DNA of 10,174 nt from Funneliformis mosseae (Eukaryota > Glomeromycota > Glomeromycetes > Glomerales > Glomeraceae): positions 1 to 10,174 of the forward strand of contig CAJVPP010004080.1 of assembly GCA_910592005.1 (NCBI GenBank). The letters run 5' to 3'. Shown piece by piece: positions 1 through 7,138 of this stretch. The notes under the pieces were generated by a model. The model was not told the origin of the DNA and did no database searches. It was given only the letters and a program-made list of their open reading frames with translations. Numbering within the stretch: the first letter of the stretch is position 1; each line of letters starts with the position of its first letter. A program made the position numbers and the translations under genes.

Positions 1-1063
1 TTAGTTGTGCAAGAAAATCTGGAATATTATCATCCCAGTCAAAATATGGGTGTTCTACTGCCATGTTTATTTGATTTAGAGGATTATTCTGTAGCGCCAA
101 AATTTGTGCCTGCAAATTTAAATTATTTTGGCATTCTGCTTGAGTCTTATTTTTCCATTTCTCATATCGCTCATAGAGCCTGTCTCAATTATATTCTAAC
201 AGACCTATATCTCCTCTACTTCTCTGTAGGTGGTGGGCATTTCGCTGATACAATAATTGTAAGGCAAATCTTTCTTGTACCAGCACACCTATACGGATTT
301 GCTTTCTTGTTATCCTATCTAACATTCTGTTAACTTGGTTTCGGCCATTAGTTCGTAACTGATGAAGGTTGGCAATAGCCATTTGTTCCACCCCTTCAGC
401 ATTTTGCCTTCGTATAATTTCATTATCACGCTCAGCCTCTGCATCATATCGCCTTCTCTGCTCACGGACTAAATCCTGATGCAAGTTATTCTCTTTTCGG
501 CGAATTTGTCTTGTTGCCCTTTTTATTTGATCTATCAGAATATCTCTAGCCGTTGTCCTATTATCCACGTAGCCATCTATAGCATTTGCTAGCTCAGTGA
601 TTGTGGCCATATTATCATCGGAATTATACAAGTCTGAAGAATTCCCTCGTTCAGGTGAATTTTTTCGTGATGAGATGCTTTTGATCCGGCATCGCAATTT
701 CTCAACTTGTTCCTCAGATTTTACTAACCGCTCTTCTAAACTAGAAATATATTTTCCTTTATCTCGCACATCTTTCCTAACTTGATATAGCTGATTTTTA
801 AGGCTGGAGATTTCGGATTTCAGTTCTGATATTTCTTCTTCTGAAGCATTCTCAAGACGTTCTATTTCCCTATTGAGATCCTGAATTTCTTGCTCACACT
901 GGGAATACTCTCGCTCCAGCTCTCTGATCCGTCTTTCATTCTGGCGATTACTATCAACTTCTGTCTGCAATTCACTATGAAGATGATAGTTTTCCTCCTC
1001 CAGTTCAGCTTTATATTCTTCACATGTTCTTCTCTATCTTGGATGAGGTCTGTGAAATGACAT
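1..1063 (-). pseudogene. Gag-like coiled-coil protein gene, broken by two in-frame stops, 3' end off the window
   Basis: One reading frame runs leftward from an ATG at 1063 to the window edge, interrupted only by TAG at 1034-1036 and TGA at 185-187. The long open part (970 to 188) is hydrophilic and heptad-rich from its start to about position 670, so a coiled coil is likely. A Ser/Asn/Pro hinge follows (SPERGNSSD, about 630-650), then MATITELANAIDG and a second helical, Arg/Gln-rich part. After the TGA the same frame stays open for 61 codons to base 2 and contains YERYEKW and HPYFDWDDNIPDFL, which resembles the start of a gag-like capsid domain in multicopy glomeromycotan proteins (remembered resemblance). 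Without the TAG, the only methionine ahead of the coiled coil is unusable. The TAG could instead form the AG of a splice acceptor, though no pyrimidine tract precedes it. The TGA fits a CGA-to-TGA transition. Read-through or sequencing error is possible but less likely. Confidence 0.6.
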
Positions 1064-1267
1064 TCTTTTTTCGTGATTATAAAAGAGAATGGGAGAACCT
1101 TTGATTTATATAGATCCTCAAAAAGCGCGTGATCTCTCTCTTGTCCAAGGACTGCGAGAGAATATATTTCTTGGAAAATTTCAGCTGGAGGCCCTGGCCA
1201 AAAACAATATTCTTTTTTCGAATCTAGTGAGAAAAAAGGAAGTACAAGAAAAAAAAAAGTATTCTGG

Positions 1268-1471
1268 CTAATGAATAGAATCTGACTTCATAAATGCCAG
1301 CTTTTTTTCCGCCTCCTGTACCTGCATCTTCAGATTCTCAACTTCACATCGCAATTTCTTATTCGTACTAATCCGCTCTCTATATTCCCTTTCTATGTCT
1401 TGCATGAATTTTTCGAAAGTTCTTTTATTATAATCAAGGAGATGCTGGCGGAACACTTTAAGTTCATTCAT
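1268..1471 (-). CDS. Small coiled-coil hypothetical protein (67 aa)
   Basis: The ORF starts at an ATG (MNELKVFRQHL) and ends at TAG 1268-1270. It is highly charged, with a heptad-like C-terminal half (LRCEVENLKMQVQEAEKKL), so it is probably helical and self-associating. The frame is open 13 codons further upstream without another ATG. It lies 204 bp upstream of the gag-like gene on the same strand and in the same frame register, so it could be an upstream exon or a detached N-terminal piece of that gene rather than an independent protein. A GTACAG sequence inside it could serve as a donor, but I could not build a convincing splice into the next gene. No function is recognised. Confidence 0.4.
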   Translation of the reverse strand: MNELKVFRQHLLDYNKRTFEKFMQDIEREYRERISTNKKLRCEVENLKMQVQEAEKKLAFMKSDSIH

Positions 1472-1510
1472 AACCTGGCGATTCTTTGAAAAGAATTTCG
1501 AAATGGACAA

Positions 1511-1996
1511 AATTTAGGTAAGTAATTTTTTTCTTCTATATTTTAGAATGTTTTAATATTTTTTTTTTCTTTATTTTCTAGGGACGGACTCCGGAGACTT
1601 TAAATTGCACAGAATAATGATGGGTGTAATGTGGGGATAAGTATAATTTTATTTTTTTTTTAATTTTAAAAATTATTAGGAACGATTTTAACGCTCCTTC
1701 TTCTTTATTTTCTAGGGACGGACAGAATAATGATGGGTGTAGTGTGGGGATAAGTATAATTTTATTTTTTTTTTTTAATTTTAAAAATTATTAGAAACGA
1801 TTTTAACGCTCCTTCTTCTTCACATTCTAGGGTCGGACTCATTTTTTAGGTGGCTTGTGAGACATCACACACAAAACGAAAATATCTTCTTTTTAAAAAT
1901 AAATAAAAAATAAAAATTCAATGTGTATATTTATATTTATATTTCGTAATTTGAAAAATAAAATAACGATAATGATAACAATAACGATGATAACAA
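1511..1996. other. Gene-poor AT-rich stretch with splice-like signals
   Basis: I see no credible coding sequence here. The plus strand carries a perfect-looking 5' splice site (GTAAGT, 1518-1523) followed by three pyrimidine-rich acceptors ending in CTAG at 1580-1581, 1714-1715 and 1829-1830. The last two belong to the tandem duplication described separately. From about 1880 to 1990 the sequence is low-complexity A/T with an ATAACGATGATAACAAT run just beyond the stop of the neighbouring minus-strand gene. Confidence 0.6.
1610..1836 (+). repeat. Two-copy tandem repeat, 113-bp period, intron-like unit
   Basis: Copy 1 starts at 1610 and copy 2 at 1723; both begin CAGAATAATGATGGGTGTA and are nearly identical throughout. 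Each has GTGGGGATAA, GTATAATTTTA, a T-run of slightly different length, AATTTTAAAAATTATTAG, and a pyrimidine-rich tract ending TCTAGGG(A/T)CGGA. A partial copy of the 3' end (TATTTTCTAGGGACGGA) precedes copy 1 at about 1573-1589 and is followed by 21 bases (1589-1609) missing from copy 2. Read on the plus strand, each unit has the form of a 75-77 nt intron (1641-1715, 1754-1830) separated by a 38-nt exon-like segment (1716-1753). The segment holds stop codons, so any product would be non-coding or untranslated. Confidence 0.85.
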
Positions 1997-2910
1997 TCAT
2001 TCGGCGGTGCGATCAGAGTCATTATCCACCAGAGTCATTTGCAGTATGGTCCATCGCAATGTGTTATCCAGGGCACCGATATCGACCGACATGTGGAGCT
2101 CGTATTCCTTGTTAGAAACGTCAGCGAATACATTTCCGAGCGCTTCGAGATCATTTTCCTATATTCACACACAAAAGTATTAAGCTAAACAGACCACATA
2201 ATACAAATATCGATACCTGATTATAACAAAATAGTACTTACACTGAGCGATTTCGTCGCAATTAATGTAGAAGTCACAAGTAGGGGTCGTACCTCCTTCG
2301 ATCGAGCAGGAGATCTACAAGTGTACAAATCGTGAGCAGTGTGATGGCGCTTATTGATATTAATATAACAACTTACCGTGAAGTTGTACTTCTTGCCATC
2401 AACAGTCATGTCCTGGTTAGTCGCCGCCACGCTACTTCCGTCCATCGAGTTGAAAAGCGTCTGGTCAATCTTTGTGTCCTTGTCGATAATTTTACACTTG
2501 CACGAGTTGGATCCGACATAGGGCATCACAAAGTACAACGCGAACCTCCTATCTGGATGGGGAGAATTGTAGGCAAGCAGAACGGAGACCCCGTACGGGC
2601 CGAAAGGCGCATCATACTTTCCTCCGGAGCCAGTTGAATGAGCTGGAACGTCCTTTGGCTCCTCCTCTATGGTGCCTGCCGCCGCTAATATTCGTTTGTA
2701 GAAATTAGCAATCCAGGCCGTGTTGTTATGGACTTTGACCTTGACATACCAGTCGGTCGCGACTTGTGCTTCGGCCAAGGTCCGTACATTCTGGGAAGAG
2801 TAAACACAAAGCAATTAGTGTTATTTGACATACTAGCTGATACCAAAATAAAATACCTTGTCATGGTTGCCCTGAATCAAGGCGTCAACTTGTTGCAAAT
2901 TGTTGGACAT
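1997..2910 (-). CDS. Four-exon gene, possible cytolysin/lectin-fold (actinoporin-like) protein, frame broken at the third junction
   Basis: Exon 1 (2857-2910) starts MSNNLQQVDALIQ. GT-AG introns at 2791-2856 (66 nt) and 2315-2376 (62 nt) are both phase 0. Exon 2 (2377-2790, 138 codons) holds the conserved-looking core: a WYVKVKVHNNTAW strand, then GPYGVSVLLAY and ALYFVMPY, spaced as in the actinoporin/fungal fruit-body lectin superfamily, whose members bind membranes or glycans. Exon 3 (2314 to 2243 or 2242) is Cys-rich (SCSIEGGTTPTC...INC). Exon 4 (1997-2158) ends at TGA 1997-1999 and reads well in one frame (LEALGNVFADV, ELHMSVDIGA). The visible donor for intron 3, GTAAGT at 2241-2236, puts that junction one base out of phase and creates a stop there, so the gene may be damaged or spliced differently. 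No signal peptide or membrane helix is seen. G+C is about 51% in 2401-2760. Gene structure is well supported; the fold is a guess from pattern. Confidence 0.6.
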
Positions 2911-3008
2911 GATAGTTCAAAGAATCTGTTCACTGTGATTCTTTGCTAAGCAATTTGATTATTATTATTAAATAATAAATAAGGAGATGGGAGGACCGCG
3001 TGATATGC

Positions 3009-3263
3009 ATGTGCCCTCCCGAAAAAAGAAACTTTTTAACGGTGTCACTGTACGGAGTACCAATCAGTGACAAGAACACTATCTCTGATCTAATTAAGTC
3101 AGAAATGGAAAAAATCAAACCGATTGATGCACCAATCACATCAATCAAACCCTTTACAATCAAAAACACTACATTCTTATCAGACAAATGGCAGGTCAGC
3201 TTCGATATCAAGGAAGAAGATTTTGATCCGGATTCATTAGTTCAAGATTTTGTTAATAGTTAG
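3009..3263 (+). CDS. Hypothetical protein (84 aa), possible RRM-like transposon fragment
   Basis: The ORF runs from ATG 3009 to TAG 3261-3263; an in-frame GTG lies three codons upstream and a stop follows shortly beyond. The order looks like an RRM-type fold: strand (FLTVSLYGVP), helix (SDLIKSEMEKI), strand (TSIKPFTI), then DKWQVSFDIKEEDF. Small domains like this occur in LINE-type ORF1 proteins, so an element remnant is possible, but I recognise no diagnostic motif and the RNP residues are not clear. It is divergent from the four-exon gene, with only 98 bp between their start codons. The opposite strand is also open here (3211 to 2930) but reads as hydrophobic antisense. Confidence 0.4.
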   Translation: MCPPEKRNFLTVSLYGVPISDKNTISDLIKSEMEKIKPIDAPITSIKPFTIKNTTFLSDKWQVSFDIKEEDFDPDSLVQDFVNS

Positions 3264-3356
3264 TTAATTTGTGTTTTGATTAATATAATTGTCATTTGAT
3301 AATGTAATGAAATTAAATCAGTAATAATGTAATAAACTTATAAAATAATAAAATAA

Positions 3357-3486
3357 GTTTCGGGATATTTCGGTATATAAGTTTCGGAATCGGGTTTCAG
3401 GATTTCGAAAAAATAAATGCACTTCCGAAACTATGTTTCGTATATACCGAAACCTAAAGGGTTTCGGGAGGTTTCGGTTTCGATAC
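3357..3486. repeat. TTTCGG-rich repeat cluster with inverted arms
   Basis: About ten TTTCGG/CCGAAA-type motifs are packed into 130 bp of otherwise AT-rich DNA. The arm at 3368-3389 (TTTCGGTATATA + AGTTTCGGAA) is matched by the reverse complement of 3423-3452, which has the same two blocks separated by an extra 8 bases. A 33-base spacer (3390-3422) lies between them, so a transcript could form a long hairpin. Further TTTCGG units follow at 3461-3482. Such clusters could be a degenerate satellite or a foldback element; no coding capacity is present. Confidence 0.7.
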
Positions 3487-3849
3487 CCATGTTTAGTAGA
3501 AATGGAAAAAATTTTTAGAGATTATTTTTTTAAACATATTTTATTAGTATTTTTTTATTTCCATCTAAGTATATTATTTATTAAAAGGAAATAAACTTTG
3601 CGAAACGTTTAATAAAGTAAAAATAAATTTAATTTTTTTACTAATGGAATACCCAAAGATTCTTCAAAAAGTCCTCACAACAATTTACAATAATAAAAAT
3701 ACACACTACAAAAATCACACAACATTTATCTTGTTATGATAAACAAAGAATTTGATGTGATTTTCCTTACGGCCCGTAAGTGAAATTTATCAAGAAAAAA
3801 ATGAAAAATTTGCGGGACCCCGCGGTCTCGGAAAATTGCCAAGAGATTT

Positions 3850-3855
3850 TTTATT
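3850..3855 (-). terminator. Possible polyadenylation signal AATAAA
   Basis: AATAAA on the minus strand lies about 113 nt beyond the stop of the four-exon gene at 3968-5715 and is the first good match downstream. The hexamer is frequent by chance in AT-rich DNA. Confidence 0.3.
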
Positions 3856-3967
3856 AATAAATTACATAGCCTATAATACATGATATTTCTACGCTAAATA
3901 TACATGAAAAAATTCTACACTAACTATTATATGGGGGCGTGGAAACGGTAGGACTTGGATTAATATT

Positions 3968-5715
3968 TCAGGGCGGATGAGAGGTAGCTTGTTCTAATGC
4001 CTGCATTACAAGACTCTTATTCACGATCATTACATTTCTTAAGGTTAATAGTAAACAAATGAGAGATTTCAGGCGTGACTGGTGAGAGAATAACGGAATT
4101 TCTGCATGATCTAGATGGAAGTATCTTGGTATACCAGCCAGATCCTTCACAAGAATATTCAGATACATAGTTGTACCCGCGACCTGAATTCCCACAACAC
4201 CAAATTGATTCCCGGCCGGTCTACATAATGCATTGATATAACTTGCCCCATCCAATGTTTCTCTCCATAACTTAACCTCATCATCTGATTTTTTCGAGTT
4301 ACTACATACGATACGTGATGATTCGGTATACAATAGCTCAATAATTTTTTCGTCTTGCTTCAATAAACCCATAATGTCAGGTTTTTTTCCCATCCGCTCT
4401 CCAACTATTCCTAGATTTCTTCGAGCTTTGCTTGCTATACTTTGACGTTCCGCCGTGCTTAGACAAATAGCACCATTCGGAAGATCGCTCAAACTCGTTC
4501 GAAGTAAAGGAATTATGACATCTGCAATGTATGTCCCTTCACTCTGCTCACTGCGGGATGTACTGGTCATAAATGCGGGATTGCTCCATATTTCACTACT
4601 GATAAAAGAAAGCGTAATTAATACAGTGATGTTCCGTCAATTTTCGAATAAGCAAGCAACTTACATTATGCCTAGAATACGTTCCATTATTTTTACTAAA
4701 TCTGTCTCACTCTCTTTCCATTTCTTATTGTGAAGTATGTTCTTCATAGACCTTGCATTCTTCGCGTTATTGTAAACTTCCACAAAATTAACACACTTAG
4801 CGACAACCGAATCGGGAAGGGCACATTTCATATTTTCTCGAGGTTCCATGAAGATGCTTTTTTGCCTACTTCCCAAGTTTTTCACGATGTCTGAATTATC
4901 ACTTAAAACCATGCTTGCTTCAGGGTCTCGCCATGTGAGATCTGACGATTCTATACCCGCTAAACTTTGTTTAAGTGAACCATAAAGGTTTATGTCCGCT
5001 TCTGTTGTAGGATGCTAAGCACAAAAGCTTGTTAGTTTTAAACATAAAAAATCTCCAAACGGCGTAGTAATTACCTCGAGTTTAGATTTTAACATATTAA
5101 GATTTTGTTCTATTTCTTCCTGAGTATGGTCCAGAGGTAAATCTCTATCCATATTCAATGCTTTTAATGCTTTTAGCTCGCGAACACTGGTATATCCACT
5201 TTCCACCTACAGTAGATGTGATAAAAAAGTACCAGTACATTATTTCCATCCTAAATTCATGAATTATAACTCCCGCCACACGTGTGTTTTCAGGAATTTT
5301 TAAAAAAGCATATCATCATTATTTCGGCTGGATAGTCACGCACAGTAGAGAGGAGCAGAAACCCTCAACATCCTAAGACGTTGATCTTCCGGGCCGGCAC
5401 TCCCTGACCTTCAGCTATGACATACCAAAACTAAAGCCTACATCTACTATAGCGTCATCATTAAAGTAAGAAACAGAAATAAAAGTCTCATTTATGCCAT
5501 ACCTGCGGTAATATTTCTAACACTTTAGTTCTTTGACCAAGATCTTTTATTTTGGATAGAGATGAATTGACCGCCCGGTCAACTATTTCCCGTACTTTGT
5601 CATATGGAGGTAGAATATTTTCCTCTATTGTTAAATAAACCACGGATGCCCCGCAAAGAGTATCAAATGATTCTTGTAATAAAAGAGCTTCAACCTTGGC
5701 TACTAAATTCGACAT
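3968..5715 (-). CDS. Four-exon gene, 441-aa multicopy glomeromycotan family protein
   Basis: Exons are 5503-5715 (71 codons, MSNLVAKVEALL...), 5075-5206, 4665-5014 and 3968-4598. Introns are GT-AG: 296 nt (5207-5502), 60 nt (5015-5074) and 66 nt (4599-4664). The first two are phase 0, the third phase 2, and every junction keeps frame, so the model is well supported and the gene looks intact. The exon-4 half carries the recognisable block: SEIWSNPAF (233-241), YIADVIIPLLR, LSTAERQSIAS, GKKPDIMGLLKQ (302-313), ELLYTESSR (319-327), DDEVKLWRE (337-344), QFGVVGIQVAG (363-373) and a C-terminal helix LICLLLTLRNVMIVNKSL. I recall this pattern from many unnamed Rhizophagus proteins. PD followed by E...ESS and a later Q-G-I-Q segment resembles a PD-(D/E)XK nuclease core in which the usual lysine would be replaced; that is inference. 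No signal peptide. The last intron ends CAGTAG, a tandem acceptor allowing loss of one serine. Confidence 0.8.
5207..5502 (-). other. Unusually long intron 1 with a GC-richer insert
   Basis: This intron (GTATGG...CTGTAG) is four to five times longer than the others in the window. Positions about 5335-5425 are GC-richer than the surroundings and include a hairpin TCAAC-A-TC-CTAA-GA-C-GTTGA (5368-5387) and the palindrome CCGGGCCGG (5390-5398). This could be an inserted element or an intronic non-coding RNA; nothing identifies it. The boundaries rest on the frame continuing on both sides. Confidence 0.45.
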
Positions 5716-6204
5716 AATAAAAAAATGTTAATAAAAACGTATTGATATAATGTGAAGTTTTCAATGACTTAAACATAAATTTCCCATACCGCCCTTTTAA
5801 ATGCCACCATTTCTCATTCACATTCTCTTCATGTTGGGGGGGGGAAGAGATAGGAGAAATATGCAAGGCACTTTACACCAAAATTTTATGTTTAAGAGTA
5901 AGACATGCGAAATGTGCATTGTAGATCTCAACATTGCAAAGGCGTTGGGGAGTATGCATATACATACTTTTTATTTCGCTTGCTCGACCGTTCAGTAATA
6001 AAGGCCTAGTAACATTATATAAATATACTCGCGCTTGTCGCTGTCGGAATCTAGTAGGAATAGCCTCTAGCATCGGAGAAAATAAGCTCATAAATAAATG
6101 CTATTCAGATAGATAGGGAAAAAAATTCGAAATATTTTGGGGATCGATTTCTTATGTGTGGAAATTAATTTGTCGCACAAGCAGTCACACAAAGTTACAG
6201 ATGA
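5716..6204. other. Intergenic stretch without a credible gene
   Basis: Open frames on both strands at 5801-6116 overlap one another and read as low-quality translations, so I do not call them. Visible items are a G9 run at 5836-5844 and a TATATAAATA at 6016-6025 followed by CTCGCGCTTGTCGCTGTCGG, which is promoter-like on the plus strand but precedes no gene I can see. The promoter of the minus-strand gene starting at 5715 should lie in 5716-5800, where ATTATAT near 5750 is the only TATA-like match. Confidence 0.5.
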
Positions 6205-6426
6205 TTTGCGGTGTATCACTCATTACATCATATATACTTTAACGAGGATCGAAAACGTGCTAATTTATGTCGCACATGTCAACATGCATTGTGGCTAGGC
6301 AATATATTATCCCTTAAACGGTAAGAAAAATCAAGAGATGATTCGAGGAATATATGGGAGCCTCCAGATACTCAACAAGCCTATTGTCAATCCTGTAAAT
6401 TTGCCTGCAAACCGTTTAAGGGATAA
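6205..6426 (+). pseudogene. Decayed cysteine-rich (CxxC) coding remnant
   Basis: A plus-strand frame is open from 6205 to 6321, has one TAA at 6322-6324, and continues in the same frame to TAA 6424-6426. It contains LCRTCQHALWLGN (6265-6303) and AYCQSCKFACKPF (6379-6417), two CxxC knuckles 35 codons apart, as in zinc ribbons. There is no usable ATG and the piece is short, so this may be chance. If real, it is a fragment of an unrecognised zinc-binding protein broken by at least one stop. The inverted repeat at 6304-6429 overlaps it. Confidence 0.25.
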
Positions 6427-6429
6427 TAT
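6304..6429. repeat. 19-bp perfect inverted repeat bounding 88 bp
   Basis: The arm at 6304-6322 (ATATTATCCCTTAAACGGT) is exactly repeated in reverse complement at 6411-6429, with an 88-base interior. The next bases outward differ (T against A), so the match ends there. The size would suit a small miniature transposable element or a hairpin RNA, but no flanking target-site duplication is evident. Confidence 0.75.
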
Positions 6430-6460
6430 TCGGGATCTGATGATCTGACACTGCAAGAAT

Positions 6461-7013
6461 TTATATTCCAAGACGCTCACAGATTGATTTTTTAAACCAT
6501 GAATCAGCCTTATATTTCTCAAATTCTGTAACTCTAATGAGATATTCAATGTTATCTTTATCAATATGATAATATTCAGGATTCTGTAACCACTTTAACT
6601 GGTTAGTCCAATCTGAACCTCTAACGATTATATAGCCTCGCTGGTATAATTTTTTAAAAGCAATACCATATATTACATTAGCTAATCTCACAGATAATTG
6701 CCATTTCTTCTCAATTATCCACTCATCATCTCTTGTAGGCCATGAAGGGGCGGGATAAGTATCACGAGGAGTTATACCTAAGAGTTTCTTTCTATCAGGA
6801 GTACCATCATTCCTCACCGCCTCCCAAATTCGTTTTGCCAAAGATTCGGGTCTCTTCTTGTAATTCCTGTAAGCTCGCTGGATAACTGTTGCATAGAAAT
6901 TTTCAAACTGATAGTTATATCCTTTTGCAATCAAGAATCCCCAAGATCACTTCATTGATCTTCTGAAATACTTCACTAAAATAGTTATATATTAGAGGAT
7001 CTAACCCAGAATA
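6461..7013 (-). pseudogene. IQ-motif family paralogue A, frameshifted and lacking a start
   Basis: The 156-codon open frame ending at 6461 contains no ATG at all. It carries an IQ-like motif (ATVIQRAYRNYKKRPESLAKRIW) followed by TPDRKKLLGITPR, EKKWQLSVRLANVIYGIAFKKLYQRGY, DWTNQLKWLQNPEYY and TEFEKYKADSWFKK. The same order appears in the neighbour at 7139-8308. Upstream, another frame beginning YSGLDPLI at 7013 (matching YSGLNPVV near the neighbour's start) runs to a TAA at 6915-6917; the switch between frames falls near an A4 run at 6923-6926, so a one-base indel is likely. The part corresponding to the neighbour's cysteine-rich domain is missing, suggesting an internal deletion of roughly 130 codons. 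IQ motifs bind calmodulin-type proteins in known cases; whether this family does is unknown. Confidence 0.7.
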
Positions 7014-7138
7014 GACGGATCATGCATATCCCACATAAATTATACAGGTGATACATTTTACAATTATATTAGACGATCATGTATGCAGAGTAAAGCAAAA
7101 AAATAAATTGATTTATTGATATATGAATATGAAATATA

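Larger units (their letters stand above)
3264..3967. other. Intergenic AT-rich stretch with TTTCGG foldback and GC island
   Basis: No gene is seen. From 3264 to 3357 and 3490 to 3760 the DNA is AT-rich and unremarkable. It holds the TTTCGG cluster at 3357-3486 (separate entry), a 15-nt near-perfect palindrome CTTACGGCCCGTAAG at 3766-3780, and a short GC-rich island at 3812-3831 (GCGGGACCCCGCGGTCTCGG) in which GCGGG can pair with CCCGC. These could be remnants of transposon ends, but I could not find matching termini or a target-site duplication. Confidence 0.5.

Noticed and set aside
7..333. Plus-strand 108-codon frame with hydrophobic residues
   Set aside because: It is antisense to the gag-like coding sequence; its hydrophobicity reflects complementing a charged coiled-coil and Asn/Gln-rich frame.
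2332..2637. Plus-strand 101-codon frame
   Set aside because: It is antisense to exon 2 and intron 2 of the four-exon gene, whose splice sites and reading frame are far better supported.
2930..3211. Minus-strand 93-codon frame with hydrophobic stretches that could pass for membrane helices
   Set aside because: It is antisense to the 84-aa plus-strand ORF, and its tail is translated AT-rich intergenic DNA.
3766..3831. Palindrome and GC island as transposon terminal repeats
   Set aside because: No matching second terminus and no target-site duplication could be found in the window.
5405..5467. Box C/D snoRNA-like signals in the long intron (ATGATGA at 5461-5455 and CTGA at 5414-5411 on the minus strand)
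   Set aside because: The span is short for a fungal C/D snoRNA, the flanking stem is weak (about four pairs, offset by two bases), and both short motifs are common by chance.
5801..6116. Overlapping open frames on both strands (65, 72 and 60 codons)
   Set aside because: They are mutually overlapping, have no recognisable motif, and no coherent context supports any of them as a gene.
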